21,141 nucleotides of DNA from assembly GCA_964352675.1 (NCBI GenBank), contig CAYGSN010000033.1:1-21141 (forward strand), read 5' to 3'. This document shows positions 1 through 7,883 of the stretch, piece by piece. A program made the translations under genes and the position numbers. The notes beneath the pieces were generated by a model. The model saw nothing but the letters and a program-made list of their open reading frames with translations, did no database searches and had not been told where the DNA came from. Every line of letters starts with the position of its first letter. Position 1 is the first letter of the stretch. The stretch comes from CAYGSN01 sp964352675. Its GTDB lineage: Bacteria > Pseudomonadota > Alphaproteobacteria > Micavibrionales > Micavibrionaceae.

Positions 1-2684
<2,684 letters not shown>

Positions 2685-2700
2685 AATAATTTGCATAAAA

Positions 2701-2712
2701 CACAATATTGTG
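2701..2712. promoter_or_regulatory. 12-bp perfect palindrome upstream of the small hydrophobic gene
   Basis: CACAATATTGTG reads the same on both strands and lies 40 bp before the start of the 103-residue gene, just after uvrA. The position suits an operator. No clear sigma-70 promoter could be assigned around it (TTGCAT at about 2692 is a weak -35). The CAATATTG core recurs in a longer palindrome at 7124-7139, which may be chance in AT-rich intergenic DNA. Confidence 0.3.
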
Positions 2713-2752
2713 ATAGTTTAGCTCCATTAAATAACATGGAGAGATTTTAGAA

Positions 2753-3064
2753 ATGGCAAAAAACCCGGCAAAAGCCGCAGGCGATATCGCAGGAAAAGGT
2801 TTGGACAAGATTCAAAAAACCGGCGGAAGCCTGCTGAAGCTACTTTTCAATAAATGGACCATCGGCGGCACAATCCTTGGCGCAGCAGCCCTGACCGCAG
2901 GTGCTGCAGCGGCAGCGCCTCTTGTCGTCGGCAATGCCATTGCCTCCCAGGCAGCGCCGACAACACTCGCCGGCCTGTTTCATGCTGCGGTCCATACTGT
3001 CGGTGCGGTCTGGACCCATGGCGGCCCGGAACTGTTAAAAGTCCCGCTTAGCTTGATTCCATAG
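2753..3064 (+). CDS. Small alanine/glycine-rich hydrophobic protein, function unknown
   Basis: A 103-residue protein I do not recognise. The start is supported by GGAGAG about 9 bases before the ATG. Residues 1-33 are lysine-rich and soluble-looking (MAKNPAKAAGDIAGKGLDK). Residues about 34-70 form a long Ala/Gly-rich hydrophobic stretch that could be one long or two short membrane segments, and residues 71-103 are mildly hydrophobic and contain His and Trp. There is no lipobox or cleavable signal peptide. It stands alone between uvrA (68-bp gap) and a tRNA on the opposite strand. A palindrome at 2701-2712 precedes it. Coding is credible from the ribosome-binding site and composition; the role is not known. 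Confidence 0.65.
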   Translation: MAKNPAKAAGDIAGKGLDKIQKTGGSLLKLLFNKWTIGGTILGAAALTAGAAAAAPLVVGNAIASQAAPTTLAGLFHAAVHTVGAVWTHGGPELLKVPLSLIP

Positions 3065-3078
3065 ATATTTTTTGAAGA

Positions 3079-3164
3079 TGGTGCCCCCAGAGAGACTCGA
3101 ACTCTCACTCCCGTAAAGGAACCGGATTTTGAATCCGGCGCGTCTACCATTCCGCCACAGGGGC
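3079..3164 (-). tRNA. tRNA-Leu, anticodon CAA
   Basis: The reverse strand folds as an 86-nt type II tRNA. The acceptor arm starts GCCCCTG and pairs with TGGGGGC with two G-U pairs. The anticodon arm CCGGA / TTCAAAA / TCCGG gives anticodon CAA (reads UUG). A long variable arm follows, then the T arm with GTTCGAGTC, discriminator A and an encoded CCA (TGG at 3079-3081 on the plus strand). The long variable arm and discriminator A fit leucine. It is transcribed away from the ExoD-family gene. Confidence 0.96.
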
Positions 3165-3175
3165 TTTCCGTGAAG

Positions 3176-3228
3176 AAAGGCTTTAAAGGATTTAAACGAT
3201 CCTGTACAACAAATCAAGAAAAGCCTTT
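3176..3228. repeat. Nested inverted repeat between tRNA-Leu and the ExoD-family gene
   Basis: Outer arms AAAGGCTTT (3176-3184) and AAAGCCTTT (3220-3228) are perfect 9-bp complements separated by 35 bp. Inside is a second pair, AGGAT / ATCCT (about 3187-3203). The element lies where the tRNA promoter and 5' leader should be on the minus strand and just before the ExoD start on the plus strand. It has no T-tract on either side, so it is not an obvious terminator; an operator or leader structure is possible. Confidence 0.35.
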
Positions 3229-3251
3229 TAACAATGGAATAAATTTCTCTC

Positions 3252-3866
3252 ATGCGCAGTGTTTCCGTCCTTTTGATCGAGCTTAAAGACAGTCTTTCCA
3301 CGGACATCATTACGGTGCGGGAGATCATGGAACATTTCAGCGACCGCAGCCTGTCATTCTTCCTGTTCCTGTTCGCCCTGCCTGCTGCGCTGCCGTTGCC
3401 CGGGCTTGGCATCAACCTGATTATTGCCGCGCCGCTTGTGCTTCTGACGCTCGAACAAGTAAGGGGGCGGCAAAATGCCTGGCTGCCAAGACGCACAAAG
3501 GAAAAAGCCTTCCAGAGGGCAACGATTGAAAAGATGGTCGATACGGCCCTGCCCTATCTGGCCGTGATTGAACGCCTGAGCAAACCGCGCCTGCAATTCA
3601 TGGCTTCCGCCCCGGCGAAGCGTCTGATGGGGTTGTGCGGTTTTATCATGGCCTTGTCGATCTGTATTCCCTTGCCGCTGACCAATACAGTGCCCAGCTT
3701 CGGCATCGCGCTGATGGCGCTGGGGACCATAACCCGTGACGGGCTGGCCGTGCTGGCAGGGGCATTGATCGGCATTGTGTGGATCGGTTTATTGATTGCT
3801 GCCGTTACCCTCTTCGGAACCGAAGGGCTTGACCTGATCAAAGAAACAATCAAATCAGTGTTGTAG
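3252..3866 (+). CDS. ExoD-family (exopolysaccharide synthesis) integral membrane protein
   Basis: A 204-residue membrane protein of the ExoD family. It shows the usual pattern: an N-terminal segment ending IMEHFSDRS, a hydrophobic pair around residues 35-65 containing the conserved PAALPLPGLG-like turn, a basic loop with WLPRR, and two more hydrophobic pairs (about residues 120-155 and 165-195). Length matches the family (about 200). Founding members in rhizobia affect exopolysaccharide production and alkali tolerance, but the biochemical activity is unknown, so function here is by family only. The ribosome-binding site is weak (TGGAA 13 bases upstream). One base separates its stop from the DsbB-type gene, so the two are very likely co-transcribed. 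Confidence 0.85.
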   Translation: MRSVSVLLIELKDSLSTDIITVREIMEHFSDRSLSFFLFLFALPAALPLPGLGINLIIAAPLVLLTLEQVRGRQNAWLPRRTKEKAFQRATIEKMVDTALPYLAVIERLSKPRLQFMASAPAKRLMGLCGFIMALSICIPLPLTNTVPSFGIALMALGTITRDGLAVLAGALIGIVWIGLLIAAVTLFGTEGLDLIKETIKSVL

Positions 3867-3867
3867 A

Positions 3868-4407
3868 ATGGAAAAGCGCAAACTCACACTCCACAATACT
3901 TTACGATGCCCGTTCGCGGTCACAATGCTGATCGGCCTGGCCAGCGCCGTATCACTCGCCGCCGCCTATACCGCAGAGTTTGCATTGGGGCTGGAGCCCT
4001 GCATCCTCTGCCTGTACCAGCGCATCCCGTTTGCAATTGTGATCACACTGAGCCTATTCGGGTTAATATTCGCGAAAATAAAAAAGGGAAGTGGAAAGAA
4101 AATCCTGCCCTGGATTATCGGCCTGAGCGGCCTGGCCTTTCTGGTCAACAGCGCAATTGCGTTATACCACACAGGCGTGGAACAAAAATGGTGGGTATCA
4201 GCCGTGGAAGGTTGCACCGTGCCGAATTTTGGCGACGCACAGGAAAGCATGCTCGATAAAATCCTGAAGACCCCGACTGTGGCCTGCGACCAGATCGCCT
4301 GGGTTGATCCAGTTCTTGGCCTGTCCATGGCGAATTATAATGTGGTTTTTTGTCTTGCGTTGTTTGGTCTGTGTGTGCTTTCTTTAGTTCTGTCAAAGAA
4401 AACATAA
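3868..4407 (+). CDS. dsbB: DsbB-family disulfide bond formation protein
   Basis: A 179-residue inner-membrane thiol-quinone oxidoreductase that would re-oxidise a periplasmic DsbA-type protein and pass electrons to quinone. It has about four membrane helices (residues about 17-37, 54-70, 79-100 and 157-175). The first cysteine pair is C45-x-x-C48 (PCILCLYQR), directly after helix 1, and the second pair is C116 and C140 in the second periplasmic loop, the arrangement expected for DsbB. The Arg after CxxC (YQR) is also conserved. It starts one base after the ExoD-family stop and is followed 22 bp later by a glycosyltransferase. No dsbA is visible nearby. It could also be called DsbI; DsbB is the safer name. 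Confidence 0.88.
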   Translation: MEKRKLTLHNTLRCPFAVTMLIGLASAVSLAAAYTAEFALGLEPCILCLYQRIPFAIVITLSLFGLIFAKIKKGSGKKILPWIIGLSGLAFLVNSAIALYHTGVEQKWWVSAVEGCTVPNFGDAQESMLDKILKTPTVACDQIAWVDPVLGLSMANYNVVFCLALFGLCVLSLVLSKKT

Positions 4408-4429
4408 GAACAGGACCAGACTGAGTATT

Positions 4430-5521
4430 ATGCGTATCGCCCTTGCCACGGATGACTGGCTCCCCCATGTCAGCGGAGTTGTGAGAACCATTGAGGATCT
4501 TGTCAGGGAAGCCCCCAATCTGGGCCATGAGATTCACCTGATCACCCATGAAGACGCTGTTTTAAAGGTCCCTGTGCCTGGGGAAAAGGGCCTTAAATTC
4601 GCCTATCGCAACCTCAGGGATTTACGCACACAGCTTCTTGAAATCCGGCCCGATGCCGTCACCATTGCCGCCGAAGGCCCGATCGGTTTTCAGATGATGC
4701 GCCTGTGCAAAAAAGAAGGCATTCCGTTCTCCACCATGTATTGCACGCATTGGGATTTATGGACGCGCGATCATGTTCCCCGCCCCCTCAGAAACACTCT
4801 CCCCCATATTGTACAAAGCCGGGTGACGGCTTTTCACAACCGCGCCTCCAGTGCCTTTGTCGCCACGCCTCAGGTCGGAAAAGAAATGGCGGATCGCGGC
4901 ATCACGACCGACACCCACGTGATGGGCCGCGGTGCCAATATCGATTTGTTCAAACCGGAAGGCTCCAGAACTTTTCAGGGCGTGCCCCGCCCTATTTCCC
5001 TGTATGTCGGTCGGGTCAGCGACGAAAAGAACCTGCCGGCCTTTCTGGACATGGATATTGAAGGCACAAAAGTTATTGTCGGGGAAGGCAGCGCGTTGGA
5101 AAAGCTCAAAAGAAAATACGAAGCCGCAGCGAAAGGCAGGGTTATTTTTGCCGGCCCGCTTGCCGGAGAAAGACTGGCGGAAGCCTTCCGCTCCGCGGAT
5201 ATGTTTGTTTTTCCGTCCAGGTTTGATACCTATGGGCGCGTGCTGATCGAGGCCATGGCCAGCGGATTGCCAATCGTGTCCTACCCTCTGGCGGCGGCGC
5301 CCATGCTGGTCACGGATGACAGGTTTGGCGCGCTGGATTTGAGTTTACAGGCCGCATGGGAAAAGGTCAGCAGCCAGCTCAATAACTTTGGTCCGAATAT
5401 AGCGCAAATCCGCCATGATTATATCAGGGACAACCACACGCCGCTGGCGGTCGCGCGCAAATTCTTTGCCGGTCAGGTGCAAATCGAGACAGCGCCGTGG
5501 CGTGACCGCGCTCTCGCCTAA
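4430..5521 (+). CDS. GT4-family glycosyltransferase (GT-B fold)
   Basis: A 363-residue retaining glycosyltransferase, cytosolic or membrane-associated; the sugar and acceptor are unknown. The N-terminal Rossmann half opens MRIALATDDWLPHVSGV, with the glycine-containing acceptor-side loop typical of the MgtA/SqdX-like branch. The C-terminal donor half has YVGRVSDEKN (residues 192-201), VIVGEGSAL (216-223) and the nucleotide-sugar motif FDTYGRVLIEAMASGLP (265-281). The usual first Glu of the E-x7-E motif is Asp266, with E274 intact; Asp at this place occurs in some GT4 members. It follows the DsbB gene by 22 bp and closes the envelope operon. Its stop codon overlaps the stop of a convergent 41-codon ORF. 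A membrane-lipid or surface-glycan role is inference. Confidence 0.85.
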   Translation: MRIALATDDWLPHVSGVVRTIEDLVREAPNLGHEIHLITHEDAVLKVPVPGEKGLKFAYRNLRDLRTQLLEIRPDAVTIAAEGPIGFQMMRLCKKEGIPFSTMYCTHWDLWTRDHVPRPLRNTLPHIVQSRVTAFHNRASSAFVATPQVGKEMADRGITTDTHVMGRGANIDLFKPEGSRTFQGVPRPISLYVGRVSDEKNLPAFLDMDIEGTKVIVGEGSALEKLKRKYEAAAKGRVIFAGPLAGERLAEAFRSADMFVFPSRFDTYGRVLIEAMASGLPIVSYPLAAAPMLVTDDRFGALDLSLQAAWEKVSSQLNNFGPNIAQIRHDYIRDNHTPLAVARKFFAGQVQIETAPWRDRALA

Positions 5522-5643
5522 GCCGCGCCCATCATGTTCAAAAGCGCCATAACGCCGAGCGCCAATGTGCTGTGGAACATGAAAAAACCGATGGATTGCT
5601 TAATGGTGCGCTTCTTGCCGAAGTCGAATAAATCGTCAAACAT
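5518..5643 (-). CDS. 41-residue single-span membrane protein, related to the next gene upstream
   Basis: A 42-codon ORF that a length cutoff would skip. The protein starts MFDDLFDFGKKRTIKQS and continues into one hydrophobic helix (about residues 18-37), ending in GAA. Aligned from residue 1 it resembles the N-terminus of the 117-residue protein encoded at 5807-6160: both start MF, have a basic patch then R-(T/S)-I, and share GFF(M/L)F(H/Y), with about 11 of 35 identities plus many conservative changes. AAGG lies about 10 bases before the ATG. A possible promoter (TTGACT, 18 bp, TATCTA) and a perfect inverted repeat lie just upstream. Its TAG (5518-5520) overlaps the glycosyltransferase TAA by convergent reading. 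A short N-terminal duplicate or regulatory partner of the larger protein is inference. Confidence 0.6.
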   Translation of the reverse strand: MFDDLFDFGKKRTIKQSIGFFMFHSTLALGVMALLNMMGAA

Positions 5644-5646
5644 GAA

Positions 5647-5683
5647 ATCTATGCCTTATATAAATAAATGAATAGGCATAGAT
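5647..5683. promoter_or_regulatory. 10-bp inverted repeat at the promoter/leader of the 41-residue gene
   Basis: ATCTATGCCT (5647-5656) and AGGCATAGAT (5674-5683) are perfect complements around a 17-bp AT-only-rich spacer. On the minus strand the repeat lies between the possible -35 TTGACT (5703-5708) and the ATG at 5643. It overlaps the possible -10 TATCTA (5679-5684) and the Shine-Dalgarno AAGG. If transcription starts after that -10, it acts as a DNA operator. If it starts further upstream, the RNA would form a hairpin hiding the ribosome-binding site. Confidence 0.5.
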
Positions 5684-5708
5684 AAGCGCTCTAAGGCCCA
5701 GAAGTCAA
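5679..5708 (-). promoter_or_regulatory. Possible sigma-70-type promoter for the 41-residue gene
   Basis: On the minus strand TTGACT (5703-5708, five of six to consensus) is followed after 18 bp by TATCTA (5679-5684, weak). It reads toward the ATG at 5643. The -10 is poor, so confidence is limited. Confidence 0.35.
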
Positions 5709-5726
5709 GGGATTTCATCCAAAATT

Positions 5727-5756
5727 AAAAGCCGGGCTACAATGAGCCCGGCTTTT
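5727..5756 (-). terminator. Strong intrinsic terminator downstream of the 117-residue membrane gene
   Basis: Perfect 8-bp GC-rich stem GCCGGGCT (5731-5738) / AGCCCGGC (5745-5752) with a 6-nt loop, flanked by AAAA and TTTT. On the minus strand the stem is followed by TTTTAATTTT, the better U-tract, so it most likely ends the 5807-6160 transcript. On the plus strand it could also stop read-through from the glycosyltransferase operon. Confidence 0.85.
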
Positions 5757-5806
5757 CCCAAAAAGACCTCGAGGTTTAATTCTACCTCTTGGCTCTTAAT
5801 CAGGCG

Positions 5807-6160
5807 TTATTTACCTAAAGTTGTCAGGTAAGATACAACGACCATACCCAACATTACGTTCACGGTATAGGCAAGGTATACACCAACAATCGCGATCACA
5901 ACCGCCATGATATCGTTGGTCATTTTCTTGCCTTGCAAGACCATGCTGGAGAGGATCAATGTCCATCCGGCACCAATTAATGTGTGGATTTCTCCTCCCT
6001 CAAAGAACCCTCCAACAACGCTGTCTATAACGCCGAAGCTCACGAGATAGTGGCCAAGGAAGGTTGATAAGCCCACCAGCAGGACGGTGTAGAATAAAAA
6101 GAATCCGAACGCGCCTGTGATTGAGCGATGATGTGCAAGATTTGCAATGTGATTAAACAT
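5807..6160 (-). CDS. 117-residue multi-span membrane protein, function unknown
   Basis: The start at 6160 is preferred over an in-frame upstream ATG (6226) because AAAGGAGAC lies 6 bases before it. The protein has a short N-terminal soluble segment (MFNHIANLAHHRSITGA) and then three or four hydrophobic segments at about residues 18-42, 58-76 and 83-113. It is rich in Gly and Val with almost no charged residues in the spans, and ends LTTLGK. I do not recognise a family. Its N-terminus resembles the 41-residue ORF downstream. It lies 122 bp downstream of the HNH gene on the same strand and ends at a strong terminator. The ribosome-binding site is buried in a long leader hairpin (separate entry), so translational control is likely. 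Confidence 0.75.
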   Translation of the reverse strand: MFNHIANLAHHRSITGAFGFFLFYTVLLVGLSTFLGHYLVSFGVIDSVVGGFFEGGEIHTLIGAGWTLILSSMVLQGKKMTNDIMAVVIAIVGVYLAYTVNVMLGMVVVSYLTTLGK

Positions 6161-6164
6161 AACA

Positions 6165-6237
6165 GTCTCCTTTCGTTGCACGTTAGCTTCTCGAACAATT
6201 CGAAAAGCTTTTTTCGAGCCCTGCATCGAAAGGAGAG
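6165..6237 (-). promoter_or_regulatory. Leader hairpin that sequesters the Shine-Dalgarno of the 117-residue gene
   Basis: In the minus-strand RNA, UCUCCUUUCG-A-UGCA (from 6236 down to 6222) is complementary to UGCA-A-CGAAAGGAGA (from 6180 to 6166). This gives 14 pairs with a single A-A mismatch, and the AAAGGAG Shine-Dalgarno is completely inside the stem. The 41-nt loop holds a second hairpin with arms CUCGAA (6213-6218) and UUCGAG (6190-6195). The ATG follows 4 bases after the stem. The pairing is seen directly; a thermosensor, ligand or sRNA switch is inference. Confidence 0.7.
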
Positions 6238-6282
6238 TTCTAAACCGTTCTCCATCGGCAAAGCCGAAACTTATGAGGGATA

Positions 6283-6861
6283 CTAATTGTCTTCCAGTTC
6301 CGTATCCCAGTATAAAAAGTCACCCCAGCTCTTATGCAGAAAATTCGGAGGGAATTTCCGCCCCTGGTACTGCAGCTCATGGAGAGACGGCTGTCTCGGT
6401 TCCATGACGGGGTACATATTCACTTCATGCGGCATGTAATTGCCTTTCTTCGTATTACAGCACTGACACGCCGTTACTATATTATCCCAGCTTGTCCGCC
6501 CGCCACGTGATTTCGGTACCACATGATCAAAGGTCAGTTCTTGGGTCTTAAACTGTACCGCACAATACTGGCACAGCCAGCGATCGCGCAGAAAAACATT
6601 AAATCTCGTAAAGGCCGGGCTGCGGGCCATCGGTACATACTCTCTAAGAGCCAGCACACTCGGCAGTTTCAATTCCCAATTCGGTGAACGCACCACGCGG
6701 TCATATTCGGAGATGACGTTTACACTATCTCGAAAAATGGCCTTAACAGCTTCCTGCCAAGGCCATATGGATAGTGGGAAATAACTCAGCGGCCTATAAT
6801 CCGCATTCAATATTAAGGCCGGGCACCTCTCCAGTGGTGTATTCACATCCATATAGACCAC
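6283..6861 (-). CDS. HNH endonuclease-family protein
   Basis: A 192-residue protein with a C-terminal HNH domain. Zinc-type cysteine pairs are C97-x-x-C100 and C132-x-x-C135; the HNH core is FDHVVPKSRGGRTSWDNIV (residues 111-129, with H113 as general base and N127), followed by N136. The N-terminal part (PALILNADYRPLSYFPLS) and the end (FPPNFLHKSWGDFLYWD) match a conserved alphaproteobacterial chromosomal HNH family whose cellular role is not established. The GTG at 6861 is chosen because AGGAG lies 6 bases upstream of it; the alternative ATG at 6852 would be 15 bases away. An extended -10 promoter at about 6966 gives a leader of roughly 100 nt with a 9-bp inverted repeat. No methylase or restriction partner is adjacent, so it is not an evident restriction-modification enzyme. 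Confidence 0.88.
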   Translation of the reverse strand: MVYMDVNTPLERCPALILNADYRPLSYFPLSIWPWQEAVKAIFRDSVNVISEYDRVVRSPNWELKLPSVLALREYVPMARSPAFTRFNVFLRDRWLCQYCAVQFKTQELTFDHVVPKSRGGRTSWDNIVTACQCCNTKKGNYMPHEVNMYPVMEPRQPSLHELQYQGRKFPPNFLHKSWGDFLYWDTELEDN

Positions 6862-6900
6862 AAATTGCTCCTCTTTTTTATATCCGTTGTTGCCACGGCG

Positions 6901-6948
6901 GAGGTCTTAATCAGGTAGAACACAGCTTAAACTTCAATGTAAGACCTC
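6901..6948 (-). promoter_or_regulatory. Inverted repeat in the HNH gene leader
   Basis: GAGGTCTTA (6901-6909) and TAAGACCTC (6940-6948) are perfect 9-bp complements with a 30-nt loop. Both are downstream of the predicted promoter (-10 at 6966-6971), so the RNA leader can form this hairpin. The GAGG on the RNA is not the ribosome-binding site, which lies separately near 6868-6872. It could be an operator or a leader structure. Confidence 0.45.
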
Positions 6949-6965
6949 GCGAATCTTATAATTTT

Positions 6966-6974
6966 ATTATACCA
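6966..6974 (-). promoter_or_regulatory. Extended -10 promoter for the HNH gene
   Basis: On the minus strand TGGTATAAT is a perfect -10 hexamer (TATAAT, 6966-6971) preceded by the TGn extension. No good -35 exists 17 bp upstream (CTAGGA), which fits an extended -10 promoter. A 6-bp inverted repeat AAACCC / GGGTTT (6977-6999) covers the spacer and -35 region and may be an operator. Confidence 0.6.
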
Positions 6975-7014
6975 CAAAACCCCGGAACTCCTAGGGTTTC
7001 CACAAAGAATCTAT

Positions 7015-7039
7015 GCTGCAAAACAGCAGATTTTGCAGC
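7015..7039. repeat. Inverted repeat GCTGCAAAA / TTTTGCAGC
   Basis: Perfect 9-bp arms with a 7-bp spacer, about 45-70 bp upstream of the HNH -10 hexamer. No T-tract follows on either strand, so it is unlikely to be a terminator. The position fits a regulator-binding site. Confidence 0.4.
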
Positions 7040-7123
7040 GCAAAACAAACAGTGCTATAGCTAAAAAATATTCAAATTCAGAGGGTTGGGGGTATTATTT
7101 AAAACAGACCTCAAAAACTACAT

Positions 7124-7139
7124 GCCGCAATATTGCGGC
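7124..7139. repeat. Perfect 16-bp palindrome downstream of the esterase gene
   Basis: GCCGCAATATTGCGGC is fully self-complementary with no spacer. It lies 26 bp past the esterase stop. On the minus strand a TTTTT run follows only after about five further bases (ATGTAG), so it would be at best a poor terminator; a protein-binding site is equally possible. Confidence 0.4.
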
Positions 7140-7165
7140 GCATCACAGAATCTTTTTATAAGAAT

Positions 7166-7831
7166 CTAAGGCAAAACCGACTGTAAAAAGCTGATGCCTT
7201 TTTCAATTCCTTCCTGGTCAATTCCGTGCAACAACCCCGGCGTAGTATGACCATTAAGATCAAACCCCGCCTGCTCAAGCGCCTCTTTCGCAACATGATA
7301 TGCCCCAACCGGCACAACGTTATCCGCCTCACCATGCGCCAGATAAACAGGGATCTTGTGCAGCTTGGAAATATCAGTGTCATTTTCCCAGAACAGCGCG
7401 CCGGAATACCCCAGAATTCCAGCAATCTTATCCTTGTGACGCGGGCCGACATACAGGCTCATCATCGTTCCTTGCGAAAACCCCAGAAGCGCAAGGCGCT
7501 CCGCCGGCAGATCGTATTTCTCAAGTTGCTCGGTGATAAACCTATCAAGGACAGGCGCAGCAATCTGGATACCCTTAAAGATTTTATCCGGGTCACGGTC
7601 CTGCAACGAAAACCACTGAAAACCCGCAGCAAATCCGGGCGGCACCATATCGCATCGAAACGGTGCATCCGGAGAAATGAAAACCGTATCCGGCAAAGCC
7701 TGCTCGAACACAGGAGCCAGCGAAATCAGGTCCCTCCCGTCCGCGCCAAGACCGTGCAAAAACATCACGATATTCTTGATTGTGCCGGAACGCGGCAGAT
7801 GCTCGTAAAAATTGGTAATTTCATCACTCAT
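7166..7831 (-). CDS. Alpha/beta hydrolase, phospholipase/carboxylesterase family
   Basis: A 221-residue cytosolic serine esterase of the acyl-protein thioesterase-like (PF02230-type) family. Oxyanion-side motif FLHGLGADG is at residues 24-32. The nucleophile is S119 in GFSQG, the acid D170 in HGEADNVVP, and the histidine H202 in LLHGI, the spacing typical of this family. No signal peptide is present. Its substrate cannot be deduced: related enzymes hydrolyse short acyl esters, lysophospholipids or acyl-proteins. The ATG at 7831 has AGGA directly adjacent, a suboptimal spacing, but no better in-frame start exists because upstream codons lack starts. It is divergent from the lpxR-type gene with only 52 bp between them, so promoters probably overlap. 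Confidence 0.88.
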   Translation of the reverse strand: MSDEITNFYEHLPRSGTIKNIVMFLHGLGADGRDLISLAPVFEQALPDTVFISPDAPFRCDMVPPGFAAGFQWFSLQDRDPDKIFKGIQIAAPVLDRFITEQLEKYDLPAERLALLGFSQGTMMSLYVGPRHKDKIAGILGYSGALFWENDTDISKLHKIPVYLAHGEADNVVPVGAYHVAKEALEQAGFDLNGHTTPGLLHGIDQEGIEKGISFLQSVLP

Positions 7832-7883
7832 TCCTGAATGTTTATCACGTGAACAAAACTGACAAAAGCCCGTAAATTAAAAC

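Larger units (their letters stand above)
6862..7165. other. Gene-free 304-bp interval with promoter and palindromes
   Basis: No convincing ORF is present; the longest open frame is a plus-strand extension out of the HNH gene's antisense strand without a ribosome-binding site. The interval holds the HNH promoter, its leader inverted repeat (6901-6948), AAACCC / GGGTTT across the -35 region (6977-6999), GCTGCAAAA / TTTTGCAGC (7015-7039) and a perfect 16-bp palindrome (7124-7139). It is AT-rich compared with the genes. No clear intrinsic terminator for the esterase gene was found. Confidence 0.6.

Noticed and set aside
6161..6226. N-terminal extension of the 117-residue membrane protein to an ATG at 6226
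   Set aside because: The extension has no ribosome-binding site and runs through the hairpin arms, whereas the ATG at 6160 has a strong AAAGGAG at ideal spacing.
6774..7064. 96-codon plus-strand ORF in the HNH upstream interval
   Set aside because: It begins inside the HNH gene on the opposite strand, lacks a ribosome-binding site and crosses the HNH promoter.
7124..7139. Palindrome as the terminator of the esterase gene
   Set aside because: The stem has no loop bases of its own and the nearest T-run begins after about five extra bases, so it does not meet a normal intrinsic terminator pattern.
7226..7837. 203-codon plus-strand ORF over the esterase gene
   Set aside because: It is antisense to a protein with a complete Ser-Asp-His triad and has an Arg/Gln-rich shadow-frame composition.
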